A stretch of DNA of 49,187 nucleotides from Cyanobacteria bacterium QS_4_48_99. GTDB taxonomy: Bacteria > Cyanobacteriota > Cyanobacteriia > Cyanobacteriales > Rubidibacteraceae. Position numbers and translations under genes: made by a program. Each line of letters begins with the position of its first letter. Position 1 is the first letter of the stretch. Shown piece after piece: positions 18,163 through 26,798 of this stretch. The notes below the pieces were generated by a model. The model did not search any database, was not told the DNA's origin, and saw only the letters and a list, made by a program, of their open reading frames with translations. The stretch covers positions 1 through 49,187 of the forward strand of contig PXPT01000029.1 in the NCBI GenBank assembly GCA_003021505.1, read 5' to 3'.

Positions 18163-19056
18163 ATGTACGTCTATACTGCCAACAATCTCTGCATTCACTC
18201 TGAAATTTGTTTACCCGAACTTGTAGTCTCGGAAGGAACCCCAGAGATTGTTATACGCTTAGGAAAGCTCCACAATCTCCCCCAGGAGAGTAGCGGCAGG
18301 GGCAACCGCTTTCTCGGCGAATTGAGGGGAGTGGGAAGATTCTTGATTGAGGGCGGACGAGAAATTGTCGTCGAACCTATTTCTGGGATAGACGAGTCGA
18401 TGCTGCGCCCCAGCATCCTCGGACCCGCTATGTCAGTGGTGCTACGGCAGCGAGGACTGCTAGTTCTCCATGCCAGCAGCGTCGCGATTAATCATACCGC
18501 TGTTGCTTTTTTAGGCAGCTCGGGATGGGGAAAGTCAACCATAGCCCAAACATTCCATGCCCAAGGTTATGACATCTTAACGGATGACGTTATGGCTGTG
18601 GAAACAAGTCGCCCTCATCCCATTGTATTTCCTGGCTTTCCCCAACTCAAACTTTCCCCAGAAGCAGCAGCTTCGATGGGAGGCGACTCCAAATGCCTAT
18701 CTCCTCTCTTTCCTAACGCAGAGAAACTGTCCTACGCTTTTACAGGCGGTTTTCAGAACACTCCCCTGCCGCTTGAGCGGATTTATGTGCTTGCCAATGG
18801 CACTTACCACGATATTGCCCAATTGCCTCCCCAGGCTGCCTTTACTGAGCTAGTCCGTCATACCCGAGCAGTTCATCTGCTCAAAGCTCCCGAGTTTATC
18901 CATTCCCATCTGCGCCAGTGCAGCAGCCTGATTAGAAATGTATCCTCCTGTCGCTTGAGTAGGCAAATTTCTCTGGAGGCACTCCCAGAACTGGTGAAGC
19001 TAGTTAAGGAAGACCTTGCCAACACTGCTAGTTGCGAAACTCAATTTCGTGCTTAA
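18163..19056 (+). CDS. HPr-kinase-like protein of the RiPP locus
   Basis: I chose ATG 18163 because GGAAG lies seven bases upstream and the family starts with MYxYxAxxLxIHSE, as here (MYVYTANNLCIHSEICLPEL). An ATG at 18139 would add eight residues. The protein has the P-loop GSSGWGKST (about residues 118-126), a preceding LHASSV strand, and DILTDDVM as the Walker-B-like segment. Homologues in lasso clusters such as that of paeninodin phosphorylate a serine near the end of the precursor. This precursor has serines at 57, 58 and 64, so a similar modification is possible here but not shown. Confidence 0.75.
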   Translation: MYVYTANNLCIHSEICLPELVVSEGTPEIVIRLGKLHNLPQESSGRGNRFLGELRGVGRFLIEGGREIVVEPISGIDESMLRPSILGPAMSVVLRQRGLLVLHASSVAINHTAVAFLGSSGWGKSTIAQTFHAQGYDILTDDVMAVETSRPHPIVFPGFPQLKLSPEAAASMGGDSKCLSPLFPNAEKLSYAFTGGFQNTPLPLERIYVLANGTYHDIAQLPPQAAFTELVRHTRAVHLLKAPEFIHSHLRQCSSLIRNVSSCRLSRQISLEALPELVKLVKEDLANTASCETQFRA

Positions 19057-19472
19057 AAAAGTTCAGTCGAATTTCTCTAAATTGTTAGCTATGAAACCTC
19101 TTGGTATTGGGAAGAAAATGCCTCTATCGTTTACTGACAATAAGGACTTCAATCCATTTCCATTCGTTAGCTTTGAAAACTTTGATGTGTGCTTTAGTGC
19201 CATTGGAGTTGAACTTAATACACTGATTTTTGTAGAGACAAGGAAAATTAAAAACTGTCTCCGCCAGAAAGGTAAGAGTAGAGTTTGCAGATCATGTCTC
19301 TAAGTTCTTTTGGAAATCTTATTTTTGGTCGAAATCTTATGCAGTTAGTATTGCAGCGGGTTCTGTCCCTTAGAAAATGATTACTTATATCCAAAACCAA
19401 AAAGGGTAATACCAATTTTATATAGTTGCGACAGAAATATTTGGCTGGGGGAATGGGAAAAGGGAAAAGGCG
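19057..19472. other. 416-bp region without a recognisable gene
   Basis: It lies between the kinase-like gene and the exporter remnant, where the N-terminal membrane domain of an ABC exporter would be expected. I could not find exporter text here in any frame, so the 5' part of that gene appears to be deleted and not merely frameshifted. A 95-codon ORF at 19016-19303 overlaps the kinase gene and has no recognisable features. Confidence 0.4.
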
Positions 19473-19690
19473 ATGATTCTTTGCTGGGAAACGGTTTCCT
19501 GGCGACTCAGCGATGGCGAATGGCAACGCCTTGCCCTGGCACAAGCATTTCTGCGACTCATGCGCGATGGTGAGATTTGTGCCTCAGGTAGCCATAAACA
19601 ACTGCTCAAGTCAAGAGAGGGAGTCTTTATGCTCAGTCCTGGCAAGCACAAATGCAAGCCGACTCAAACTCGCTAGTTCACTTTGCCTAA
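19473..19690 (+). pseudogene. ABC exporter remnant (lasso D protein)
   Basis: Codons from about 19505 read RLSDGEWQRLALAQAFLR, the ABC signature region (LSGGE-type) of an exporter nucleotide-binding domain. This runs straight into LMRDGEICASGSHKQLLKSR, which in intact proteins lies about 40-50 residues later, so Walker B and the H-loop are deleted. A one-base shift near 19629 then gives YAQSWQAQMQADSNSLVHFA in another frame, the typical C-terminus, ending at TAA 19688-19690. All transmembrane helices and Walker A are gone. The position between the kinase-like and nucleotidyltransferase genes is where lasso clusters carry the exporter. Confidence 0.75.
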
Positions 19691-19710
19691 CAAACTAGAT
19701 TCAACCGCCT

Positions 19711-20928
19711 GTGAGAACGCCGCCAACTAACACTGGCTCGGAAATTCAACTACTTCTCTGCTGTGCCCACGCTCACCTAGACACCGCAACGGCAGAGCGC
19801 ATTAAAGCCTTACTTCAGCAAGATATTGATTGGATATATCTCATCGAGATAGCGTCCCAACACGAAGTAGTATCGCTCCTATACCAGAGCCTCAATGCTA
19901 CCAGCCCAGAAGCCGTTCCCGAAGCTATTCTCAATCAGCTCCGAAAGTGCTTTCATGCCAACGCCCAGCATACGCTATTCTCAACCAGGGAACTGCTCAA
20001 ACTCCTCAATCTGTTCGATTCCCACAACATTTCCGCTATCCCGTTCAAGGGTCCAATTCTTGCTGCTTCCGCCTACGACAACTTAGCATTACGGCAGTTT
20101 TGCGACTTAGACATTCTCATAGACGAGTCAGACACATCAAAAGCCACAGACTTGCTTCTTTCTCAAGGATACGAGCCACCGAGCCAGCTTGCTGAGGCAC
20201 AGAAAAGACCTTACCTTCAATGCGAGCGATTTATGGAATCTGGTCCATACCAAGGCTCTTACAACTTGGTTCGCAAGGACAGAAAAGTAGCTGTGGAGCT
20301 TCACTGGTCGCTCACTAAGAAGGATTTCCCTTTCCCCATTGATTTCAAGCATTTGTGGCAAAACACTCAGCCAGTTTCCCTCGCAGGCACAAGCGTCCTT
20401 CAATTCTCGCCAGAGGATTTGCTTTTGTTCCTGTGCATGCACGGCTCCAAGCACTGCTGGTCAGAGTTGAAATGGCTCTGCGATGTCGCCGAAGTAATCC
20501 ACACTTATCCAGAAATTGATTGGGAGCAACTTAGCCAACGAGCTAAGGTTTTAGGTAGCGATCGCATGCTCTGGCTCGGTCTTTTTCTTGCCCGTGAACT
20601 GCTAGGAGTAACTCTTCCAGAGGCAGTTCTGTCTAGGATGCAGGCAGACACTGAGGCAAAATCTCTTGCTGGGCAGGTGCGCGAGCGGATTTTTGAAAGA
20701 CCGCCTACCGAGATGGAAAAGCACCTCTTCCTTTTAAGAGCAAGGGAAAGTCCCCAGGACAAGCTCCGCTACCTTCTCGGTCTTACCTTTACTCCCACCG
20801 CCAAAGAATGGGAAACTTTTCCGCTGCCTAAGTCTCTCTATTTTGCCTACCATTTCATCCGACCAATCCGATTGATGAGCGAGTTGGGCTGGCACGCAAT
20901 GGAAGACCGTGCGAAAAACTCTTTTTGA
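19711..20928 (+). CDS. nucleotidyltransferase-family protein of the RiPP locus
   Basis: The start is GTG 19711, 20 bp after the exporter remnant. The 405-residue protein matches the uncharacterised nucleotidyltransferase family NTP_transf_5: AIPFKGPILAASAYDNLALR, then FCDLDILID with the metal-binding D-x-D at residues 132-134, then VELHWSL and FSPEDLLLFLCMHGSKHCW. Such proteins recur beside lasso-type clusters with HPr-kinase-like partners, and may transfer a nucleotide or act on the phosphorylated peptide. The catalytic motif looks intact although its neighbours are damaged. Confidence 0.78.
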   Translation: MRTPPTNTGSEIQLLLCCAHAHLDTATAERIKALLQQDIDWIYLIEIASQHEVVSLLYQSLNATSPEAVPEAILNQLRKCFHANAQHTLFSTRELLKLLNLFDSHNISAIPFKGPILAASAYDNLALRQFCDLDILIDESDTSKATDLLLSQGYEPPSQLAEAQKRPYLQCERFMESGPYQGSYNLVRKDRKVAVELHWSLTKKDFPFPIDFKHLWQNTQPVSLAGTSVLQFSPEDLLLFLCMHGSKHCWSELKWLCDVAEVIHTYPEIDWEQLSQRAKVLGSDRMLWLGLFLARELLGVTLPEAVLSRMQADTEAKSLAGQVRERIFERPPTEMEKHLFLLRARESPQDKLRYLLGLTFTPTAKEWETFPLPKSLYFAYHFIRPIRLMSELGWHAMEDRAKNSF

Positions 20929-20971
20929 ACCCAATAATTCAGAATGAAGCAAAGCTAGGGGAAAGTGTGGT

Positions 20972-22024
20972 TTAATCATGGTAGTCGCCGACAGTATCTG
21001 ATTCCGACTCAGCAACCGAAAACTGCGCGGGTGGGCTAACACTTTTGATAGAATTCACCTTCGTAGCCAGCGCTTGCAACTGTTGAGGGAACTTCTCGCG
21101 CTGATTGACTAAGTAGACACCCACTAAAGTTAGACCGACACCTGCCCACTGTAAGGGACTAAGTACCTCTGATAACAATAAATTGCCAAATAACAGCGCA
21201 AATACAGGAGTTAAAAACGTCAGGGAACTGAGGCTAGTAAGATTCTTTTTTGAAGCTAAGTAAAAGAATGTACCATAAGCGATCGCACTTCCCAAAACTG
21301 CTGCATAACTCAACGCCATCCAGCCTTCCAGACCAATATTCACCCACTGATTAGACTCCCAAACACCAGAGAAAATAAACAACGGCATTCCCCCCAAAAT
21401 CATGTGCCAGCCTGTGGCAGTTACGGGGTCAGCATAACGACCAACAAAGCGAATTAATACCGTTCCCCCTGCCATTGACAGGGAAGCTAGCAGCATCAAC
21501 CATTCCCCATGCTCGAAGAGATTTGGCCAGCTCGACGACATCGCAATTCCATCAGCGCTAACTAGACTGAAAATCCACTCATCGGGCAAGCCAATCAAAC
21601 TAATGCCCAAAATGCCTATCAATAATCCCAACCAACCCCACAAACCGATAATTTCACCAAACAACCAACTAGAAACTAGTGCCACAGCTAGCGGCTGAGA
21701 GTCAATCATGACTGAACCCAAACCCGCACCAGTTTTCACTAATCCTTCCGAAAGAAACCCTTGAAACATTGCCCCATCAACCAAGGCAAAAACGCTAATC
21801 CACAACCATGCTGCCCAGCCTTGAGGTTGAGGACGTTTTAAGATTGCTGCCGCTGCCAAAACCAATACCCCTGCTGGGAGCAAACGCACTCCACCCATAA
21901 ATAAAGGCGTTGTGTTAGGAATGACACCTTTCATTGCCACCATTGCTGTTCCCCAGAGAAAGAAGGGGGCAATTACTAGCACGGGCAAAATGGAAAATTG
22001 GGATTTAGCGAGTTTTAACTGCAT
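20972..22024 (-). CDS. EamA-family (DMT superfamily) transporter
   Basis: The 350-residue membrane protein has the ten-helix, two-fold repeat layout of EamA transporters. The first repeat starts IAPFFLWGTAMVAMKGVIP, and the second (about residue 180 on) contains GGTVLIRFVGRY and GSAIAYGTFFYLASKKNLTS, the latter a diagnostic EamA segment. It would export small metabolites across the inner membrane; the substrate cannot be told. It converges with the nucleotidyltransferase gene, whose stop is 43 bp away, and diverges from sppA. Confidence 0.85.
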   Translation of the reverse strand: MQLKLAKSQFSILPVLVIAPFFLWGTAMVAMKGVIPNTTPLFMGGVRLLPAGVLVLAAAAILKRPQPQGWAAWLWISVFALVDGAMFQGFLSEGLVKTGAGLGSVMIDSQPLAVALVSSWLFGEIIGLWGWLGLLIGILGISLIGLPDEWIFSLVSADGIAMSSSWPNLFEHGEWLMLLASLSMAGGTVLIRFVGRYADPVTATGWHMILGGMPLFIFSGVWESNQWVNIGLEGWMALSYAAVLGSAIAYGTFFYLASKKNLTSLSSLTFLTPVFALLFGNLLLSEVLSPLQWAGVGLTLVGVYLVNQREKFPQQLQALATKVNSIKSVSPPAQFSVAESESDTVGDYHD

Positions 22025-22099
22025 GAAGACACTCGACGAAGGTGCGCGAACACTAAATAAATTAACTCAATTGTATACTTTTATTAAGCTCATTTAGCA

Positions 22100-22153
22100 G
22101 CGGCGTGGCGAAGAAACCTTGCTACTTCTATAAGAGAGAGGCTTCCACGCCGC
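22100..22153. repeat. 9-bp perfect inverted repeat between divergent genes
   Basis: GCGGCGTGG (22100-22108) and CCACGCCGC (22145-22153) are perfect inverted copies 36 bp apart in the gap between the EamA transporter and sppA. It could be a cruciform, a regulator site, or the ends of a small decayed repeat element. Confidence 0.4.
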
Positions 22154-22256
22154 CTTTAAATCAGGCAAACTAGAGTAAAGACAAACACATTGTTTTAGAA
22201 GCTGGGAGCATACTTGCTCCTCTAGCACAATTACGGTTATTATCTGTTAAACGCTC

Positions 22257-23078
22257 ATGATCTGGCCCTTTAAACGGAAGAATGCTAAGCAAATTGCTCG
22301 CATAGAAGTCGCAGAGGTTATCGCCTCTAGTACCCGTAAGCGGGTGCTTAAAGCTCTAAAACACGTTGAAGAGAGAAAGTTTCCTGCCCTACTACTGCGG
22401 ATTGACTCTCCTGGAGGCACAGTAGGCGACTCCCAAGAAATCTTCAATGCTTTGAAGCGCTTGCAAGAAAAAGTAAAAATTGTTGCCAGCTTTGGGAATA
22501 TCTCAGCTTCTGGCGGCGTTTACATCGGCATGGGAGCCGAAAACATTATCGCTAACCCAGGGACAATCACTGGCAGCATCGGTGTAATTGTGCGCGGCAA
22601 TAATCTCGAACGCCTGCTCGATAAAGTGGGAGTTTCGTTCAAAGTAATCAAATCCGGTCCCTACAAGGATATTCTCGCGTTTGACAGAGAACTCACCTCC
22701 GAAGAAGCAGACATACTCCAGACACTCATTAATACCAGCTATCAACAGTTCGTCCAAACTGTCGCCGAGGCTCGCCAAATGGGGATAGAGACTGTTCAAA
22801 CCTTTGCCGATGGTCGCATTTTCACAGGCCAGCAGGCACTAGAGCTAGGAGTGGTTGACCACCTCGGAAGCGAGGAAGATGCTCGCCGCCGAGCAGCAGA
22901 ACTAGCGGGACTAGACCCCGACAAAACCAAGTGCGTTCCCATCGAAGACAAAAAACCTCCTCTCAGTCGCTTACTATCTGGTGGGGAGCAGCAAAGGACA
23001 GGATTAGGAGCGGCGGTTAATTGGGTAGAATTTGAACTGGCAACCAATGGTCAGCCGTTGTGGTTGTATCGACCCTAG
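22257..23078 (+). CDS. sppA: signal peptide peptidase SppA (short, single-domain)
   Basis: This 273-residue serine protease degrades cleaved signal peptides at the membrane. The catalytic Ser is in NISASGGVYIG (Ser85) and the general-base Lys is in KSGPYKDI (Lys137), the SppA Ser/Lys dyad. LRIDSPGGTVGDSQEI (about 47-62) supplies the oxyanion region. It is the short form; I see no N-terminal membrane anchor, only a basic amphipathic start. The gene is followed after 101 bp by aroH in the same direction, an arrangement I recall as common in cyanobacteria. Confidence 0.9.
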   Translation: MIWPFKRKNAKQIARIEVAEVIASSTRKRVLKALKHVEERKFPALLLRIDSPGGTVGDSQEIFNALKRLQEKVKIVASFGNISASGGVYIGMGAENIIANPGTITGSIGVIVRGNNLERLLDKVGVSFKVIKSGPYKDILAFDRELTSEEADILQTLINTSYQQFVQTVAEARQMGIETVQTFADGRIFTGQQALELGVVDHLGSEEDARRRAAELAGLDPDKTKCVPIEDKKPPLSRLLSGGEQQRTGLGAAVNWVEFELATNGQPLWLYRP

Positions 23079-23179
23079 GTGCAATTTCAGAGGAATTTCA
23101 GATTTTAGTGTTTAGATGTTTGTGAAATCTATGATGCAAGCATCTAATATCCAAAACGAACGAGCGGAGGACAATTGCA

Positions 23180-23599
23180 GTGGAGTGGAAAGTGCGAGCA
23201 ATTCGTGGGGCAACGACCGCTTACCAAAATTCGGTTGAGGCAATTCGAGAAGTCGTGACAGAACTGCTCGACGAACTGGAGAGGCACAATCAACTCCAAC
23301 CCGATGACGTGATTAGTGCTATTTTTACGACTACCCGCGATTTGGATGCGATTTTTCCAGCCGCGATCGCGAGGGAACGTCCTTACTGGCAAAACGTTGC
23401 CCTGTTAGATGTCCAGCAGATGCACGTGGAGGGAAGCTTAGAACGCTGTATCCGAGTACTCATCCACATCAATACTCCCAAGCCCCAGCACTCGATGACT
23501 CATATCTATCTCAGGCAAGCAGAAAATCTTAGACCTGAGTGGGGTTTGGCTCAATTCAGTACACCTGCCTCGAAACCGGTGGAGTATCATCACCACTGA
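23180..23599 (+). CDS. aroH: chorismate mutase, AroH type
   Basis: The start is GTG 23180 with a GCGGAGGAC ribosome-binding site about seven bases upstream. The 139-residue enzyme converts chorismate to prephenate for Phe and Tyr synthesis. It is the trimeric AroH class: VRAIRGATT holds the first active-site Arg, TTTRDLDAIFPA the central segment, and MHVEGSLERCIRVLIH the remaining active-site region. The length is slightly above the usual 120-130 because of a C-terminal extension (SKPVEYHHH). It probably shares a transcript with sppA. Confidence 0.92.
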   Translation: MEWKVRAIRGATTAYQNSVEAIREVVTELLDELERHNQLQPDDVISAIFTTTRDLDAIFPAAIARERPYWQNVALLDVQQMHVEGSLERCIRVLIHINTPKPQHSMTHIYLRQAENLRPEWGLAQFSTPASKPVEYHHH

Positions 23600-23730
23600 G
23601 GAGGTGCGGAGGTGTGGAGGAAAGAAATTCAGAACCGACGCGCAGGACGGAGTCCGAGCATCGCAGAATTCAGAATTCGTGTTGCCCCTCTGTCCCTGTG
23701 CCCCTCTGCCCCTGTGACCCTCTGCCCCCT

Positions 23731-24621
23731 TCATCCTTCCTCCTTCCTTCTGCCACGCAAGCGAATTCCTAAAAAAATGTCGTAGAGAAACCCCCAGAAA
23801 TTTTTGCCCTGAAATAAGCCTAGGGATTGATGGCAACCTTTGGCATCTAACAGAGGCTGGGTGGCAGAGTAAGCCTTTTGGTACTTATACCAGGGAATTG
23901 AGGGCCAGAGGTGGTGAATGAGATGGTAATTTTGCCCCAGGATAAGCAGGTTGAGAATAAAACTGGGATAAACCCTCGCATTTTTCCAGCGATCGCGCTC
24001 AGCAAAGGGTCGATGGGGCAAGTAATCAAAAAATAGCCCTAGTGCCCACCCGACAACCAAAGAAGCTGAGAACCAATAGTTGATCACGTAGTTGAAAAAG
24101 CCATATTGCAAAGCCAAATAAATAATTGTGGCGAGAAATAAGCGGCTCAAAAACCATTCGAGCAACTCGTACTTGCGCCACAAACGCCGCTTGAAAAAGA
24201 ATACCTCGTGGTAGAAAAAACGAACCGGAATCAATAAAAGCGGTCCACCAGTCGAAACAAAATGATCGGGGTCATTTTTAGGATCGTTAACATTCGCATG
24301 ATGCTGGAGATGCACCCGCGTAAACACAGGGAAGACAAACCCCAACATTAGGGCACTCCCATGCCCCAAAATGGCATTGATAATCCGGTTTTGATGGGCA
24401 GCACGATGAGAAGCATCATGGATGACAGTTCCCGCTAAGTGCAAAGCCATAACGTTCACGCCAAAACAGCACCAACTCTGCCAGTTCCAGAGCCAATATC
24501 CACAAGTGGAAAGAATTATTAAGGCGATCGCGCCTAGGAACATCGAAAGGGTAGGATTCAATCCACCAGGAGCTTTAAGCAACTCTCTCGGAACTGTCAG
24601 CGGCATTTGAGCCTCCGACAT
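23731..24621 (-). CDS. crtR: beta-carotene hydroxylase CrtR (fatty-acid-hydroxylase fold)
   Basis: This 296-residue di-iron membrane enzyme hydroxylates beta-carotene rings to make zeaxanthin-type xanthophylls. It has the histidine clusters HDASH (68-72), HLQHH (104-108) and NYHLIHH (231-237), plus the CrtR-specific stretches GHGSALMLGFVFPVFTRVHL-like and FFDYLPHRPF. Four hydrophobic segments fit the desaturase topology. The match to cyanobacterial CrtR is close along the whole length. The upstream region has an AT-rich stretch (about 24660-24690) that probably holds its promoter. Confidence 0.92.
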   Translation of the reverse strand: MSEAQMPLTVPRELLKAPGGLNPTLSMFLGAIALIILSTCGYWLWNWQSWCCFGVNVMALHLAGTVIHDASHRAAHQNRIINAILGHGSALMLGFVFPVFTRVHLQHHANVNDPKNDPDHFVSTGGPLLLIPVRFFYHEVFFFKRRLWRKYELLEWFLSRLFLATIIYLALQYGFFNYVINYWFSASLVVGWALGLFFDYLPHRPFAERDRWKNARVYPSFILNLLILGQNYHLIHHLWPSIPWYKYQKAYSATQPLLDAKGCHQSLGLFQGKNFWGFLYDIFLGIRLRGRRKEEG

Positions 24622-24722
24622 GTTGATGTTTTCTCCTTATCTAAGCTTGATTTGCGTTCTCTATGATATACTTATAGTGCTATAAAAACTTGTGAAATTA
24701 TCTCTCATTTTCTCAAATGGGA

Positions 24723-25535
24723 TTAAGAAGTGAGTAGTTTCTGAGCAGCCTCAAATTCCAAAAAGTTCTGTGAGTTCAAAATCTCACTGAGATCCATTTC
24801 CTTTTCTAGCAAGCAGGTATGACCACTGTTAGGTAGCACCACTAGCTGGGAGTTAGGGAGAGCGCTAGCTAAACTTTTCGCTTCGGCAACTGAGGGCAAA
24901 AGGCGATCAGCAGCACTCGCAACAAGTAGCACCGGTTGAGTGAGACGGCTTAATTCCTCCTCGCTCACCTCAAACACCTCAAGTAAAGAGAGTCGCCAAT
25001 AGACAGTTTTTGGTGGAACCGACTTCATGGCATCGAATAAAGTGCGGCGATCGCTCGGTGCAATGCACCCTAAAGCCGACAAAAAAGGCAATAGCCCTAG
25101 GGCAGAACTCCGGTAGAGCGACTCTGGCATCCAGCGAGTGAAGCGTGCGGCACAATGGAATAAAGGTCGCCGCCGATAGGAAGATGCCGGATTAACTAAA
25201 ATAATACGCTCAAACAGCTTCGGCTCACGCAGCGCCACTTTTAGCGCCAAACAACCCCCAAAAGACTCACCACACAAATAAACGGGGCGATGGGGTCGAT
25301 GAACCTGTTCTTGTTCAATCAAATCGAGGCAGGCGCGAGAAAGAGAGTCCCAGTCCCTCCAATCATCTTGCGGGAGCACTAGACAGCGCACGTCGAAGCA
25401 CTTCTCTAAATCATCGGTTTGAGTTCGCAGGAGTTGCCCTGTTCCATCCATTCCAGGCAAAAACACAAACAGCGGGCAGTCTGGATGAATTGTTTTCGGG
25501 GCAAAGAAACGAGGATAGCTGTTAACTTCTGGCAT
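24723..25535 (-). CDS. alpha/beta hydrolase resembling the N-terminal half of phytyl ester synthase
   Basis: The 270-residue protein has the hydrolase oxyanion segment FLPGMDGTGQLL, the nucleophile elbow GESFGG (Ser91), the acid in VASAADRLLP and the His in NSGHTCLLEKE. The sequence resembles the hydrolase domain of plant PES1/2 and the cyanobacterial slr2103 family, which make fatty-acid phytyl or plastoquinol esters and triacylglycerol. In those proteins an acyltransferase domain follows on the same chain. Here it is a separate gene just upstream (25756-26496), so I infer a split version. A simple lipase or thioesterase is the alternative. Confidence 0.75.
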   Translation of the reverse strand: MPEVNSYPRFFAPKTIHPDCPLFVFLPGMDGTGQLLRTQTDDLEKCFDVRCLVLPQDDWRDWDSLSRACLDLIEQEQVHRPHRPVYLCGESFGGCLALKVALREPKLFERIILVNPASSYRRRPLFHCAARFTRWMPESLYRSSALGLLPFLSALGCIAPSDRRTLFDAMKSVPPKTVYWRLSLLEVFEVSEEELSRLTQPVLLVASAADRLLPSVAEAKSLASALPNSQLVVLPNSGHTCLLEKEMDLSEILNSQNFLEFEAAQKLLTS

Positions 25536-25755
25536 TTTTCAATTAGTCATAAGAGGTGAGGTGTGAGAGTGTGAGTGCGTGAGAGACTCAGAAACATCAA
25601 TAAGATTTTGTATCAAAAGGGGGTGAGTGCGTAAAAGCGTGAGTGCGCTAAGAGTAGACATGATTTTGTTTCAAATGAGTCAATCTTGCTCCTCACTCCT
25701 CGCTCTTCACCTCCCCTCTCTCCTCACGCCTCACGTTCCCGTTAGTCATTAGTCA

Positions 25756-26496
25756 TCACCCCATCCCCGCGTCTCCCCTACTCCCCAAAGCGAGCAACTC
25801 CGCGATCTCCTCCCGACAATATCCGGTTAACTCGTTTACCACTTTTTTCGCCTGTTTTCCCTGGTACTGCTGTCGCTGCTTGGGAGTAATCCAATGGGGA
25901 TGACCAACCAGAACTTTGGCACGGCTGTAAACCACCATGGGATGCCAACCAGCTTGATCAAATAGGGGTTCTGAAGGGTCAAAAAAGCGCAAAAACCGCA
26001 GGGGCAACGCAGAACTGACACTTTCTTCCTCAGAGGCGATCGCTACGGGTAAAACCGCCAAATTATGGACAGGTGCCCTTAGCAGTAAGTGAGCAAAACC
26101 GCGCTGAAATTCACCCACTTCATTCGGCGAAGTCAACTTCACCATCGGTTGTGCCCCCTCAGGGAATATCCCCACCCATTGCCGAGATAGTAATAGATCC
26201 GTCGCTTGCCGTAGGAAGCTGTATCGCCGTTTTTCCAGGGTATCCAAGGGAAAGCCACCGATTTGGTCTACAATCTCTCGCATCACCGGCACTTGGCTCA
26301 TGTAGTGATGGCAGGCAATGCGAATGGGATGCCGCAACCCTTTCATCAGCAGCAAGGGGTCCATGAAGCTGCGATGATTGCTGACTACTACCACTGGCCC
26401 ATCTTGAGGAATGCGGTTCTCGTAGTAGATGAACATCCGTACTCCCGTTCCATTGAGGAACCAGTCAGAAATTTGGAGCGGACGATTAGAAGACAT
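25756..26496 (-). CDS. lysophospholipid-acyltransferase-family protein
   Basis: The 246-residue protein has motif I NHRSFMD (residues 40-46) and motif III FPEGAQP (111-117) of the PlsC/LPLAT family, so it should transfer an acyl group to a glycerol or isoprenoid hydroxyl. The long segment after residue 120 (VGEFQRGFAHLLLRAP) and the C-terminal region are like the acyltransferase domain of phytyl-ester-synthase proteins and unlike PlsC. The hydrolase of that enzyme class follows 220 bp downstream on the same strand. The true PlsC of the cell is probably at 35.2 kb. Confidence 0.78.
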   Translation of the reverse strand: MSSNRPLQISDWFLNGTGVRMFIYYENRIPQDGPVVVVSNHRSFMDPLLLMKGLRHPIRIACHHYMSQVPVMREIVDQIGGFPLDTLEKRRYSFLRQATDLLLSRQWVGIFPEGAQPMVKLTSPNEVGEFQRGFAHLLLRAPVHNLAVLPVAIASEEESVSSALPLRFLRFFDPSEPLFDQAGWHPMVVYSRAKVLVGHPHWITPKQRQQYQGKQAKKVVNELTGYCREEIAELLALGSRGDAGMG

Positions 26497-26798
26497 GCGG
26501 TTGATAGCGGCTCTCAGTTAATGCAATCTACCTTGCAGAATAAAGCAAAAGATAAAAAACTAAAGGTTTCTCGGAAGGCGAATGGCGCGCATGCTAAAGG
26601 CGAAAGTTTCTTCATTCCACCTTTTGCCCTTTGCCTCTTGCCTTCTACCTTCATTAAAGAAGTCTTCTTAATTTTACTTTACATTAACTTCACAATTGTT
26701 TTAGAGTATAAATGCTTAAAATAGGAACGAACAGCTCCATCTTTCTTCGTCAATAGCATTGATCACAGGCGATTATATCGGGGAGTTGTAAGAAATAC
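26497..26798. other. 302-bp divergent region before metG
   Basis: The gap between the acyltransferase and metG holds AAGGCGAAAG- and TTTTGCC-type repeats at 26575-26650 and an AT-rich segment at 26665-26725. The latter has a TATAAAT-like hexamer at about 26705, a possible metG promoter. No gene is seen; a 153-codon ORF running through it is a shadow. Confidence 0.35.

Noticed and set aside
19016-19303. 95-codon ORF as a possible second precursor
   Set aside because: It has no lasso leader motif, overlaps the kinase gene and has no clear start site.
25556-25740. GTGAGTGCG and CTCACTC runs as a possible CRISPR array
   Set aside because: The units are short and irregular and lack spacers of constant length; they are ordinary short tandem repeats.
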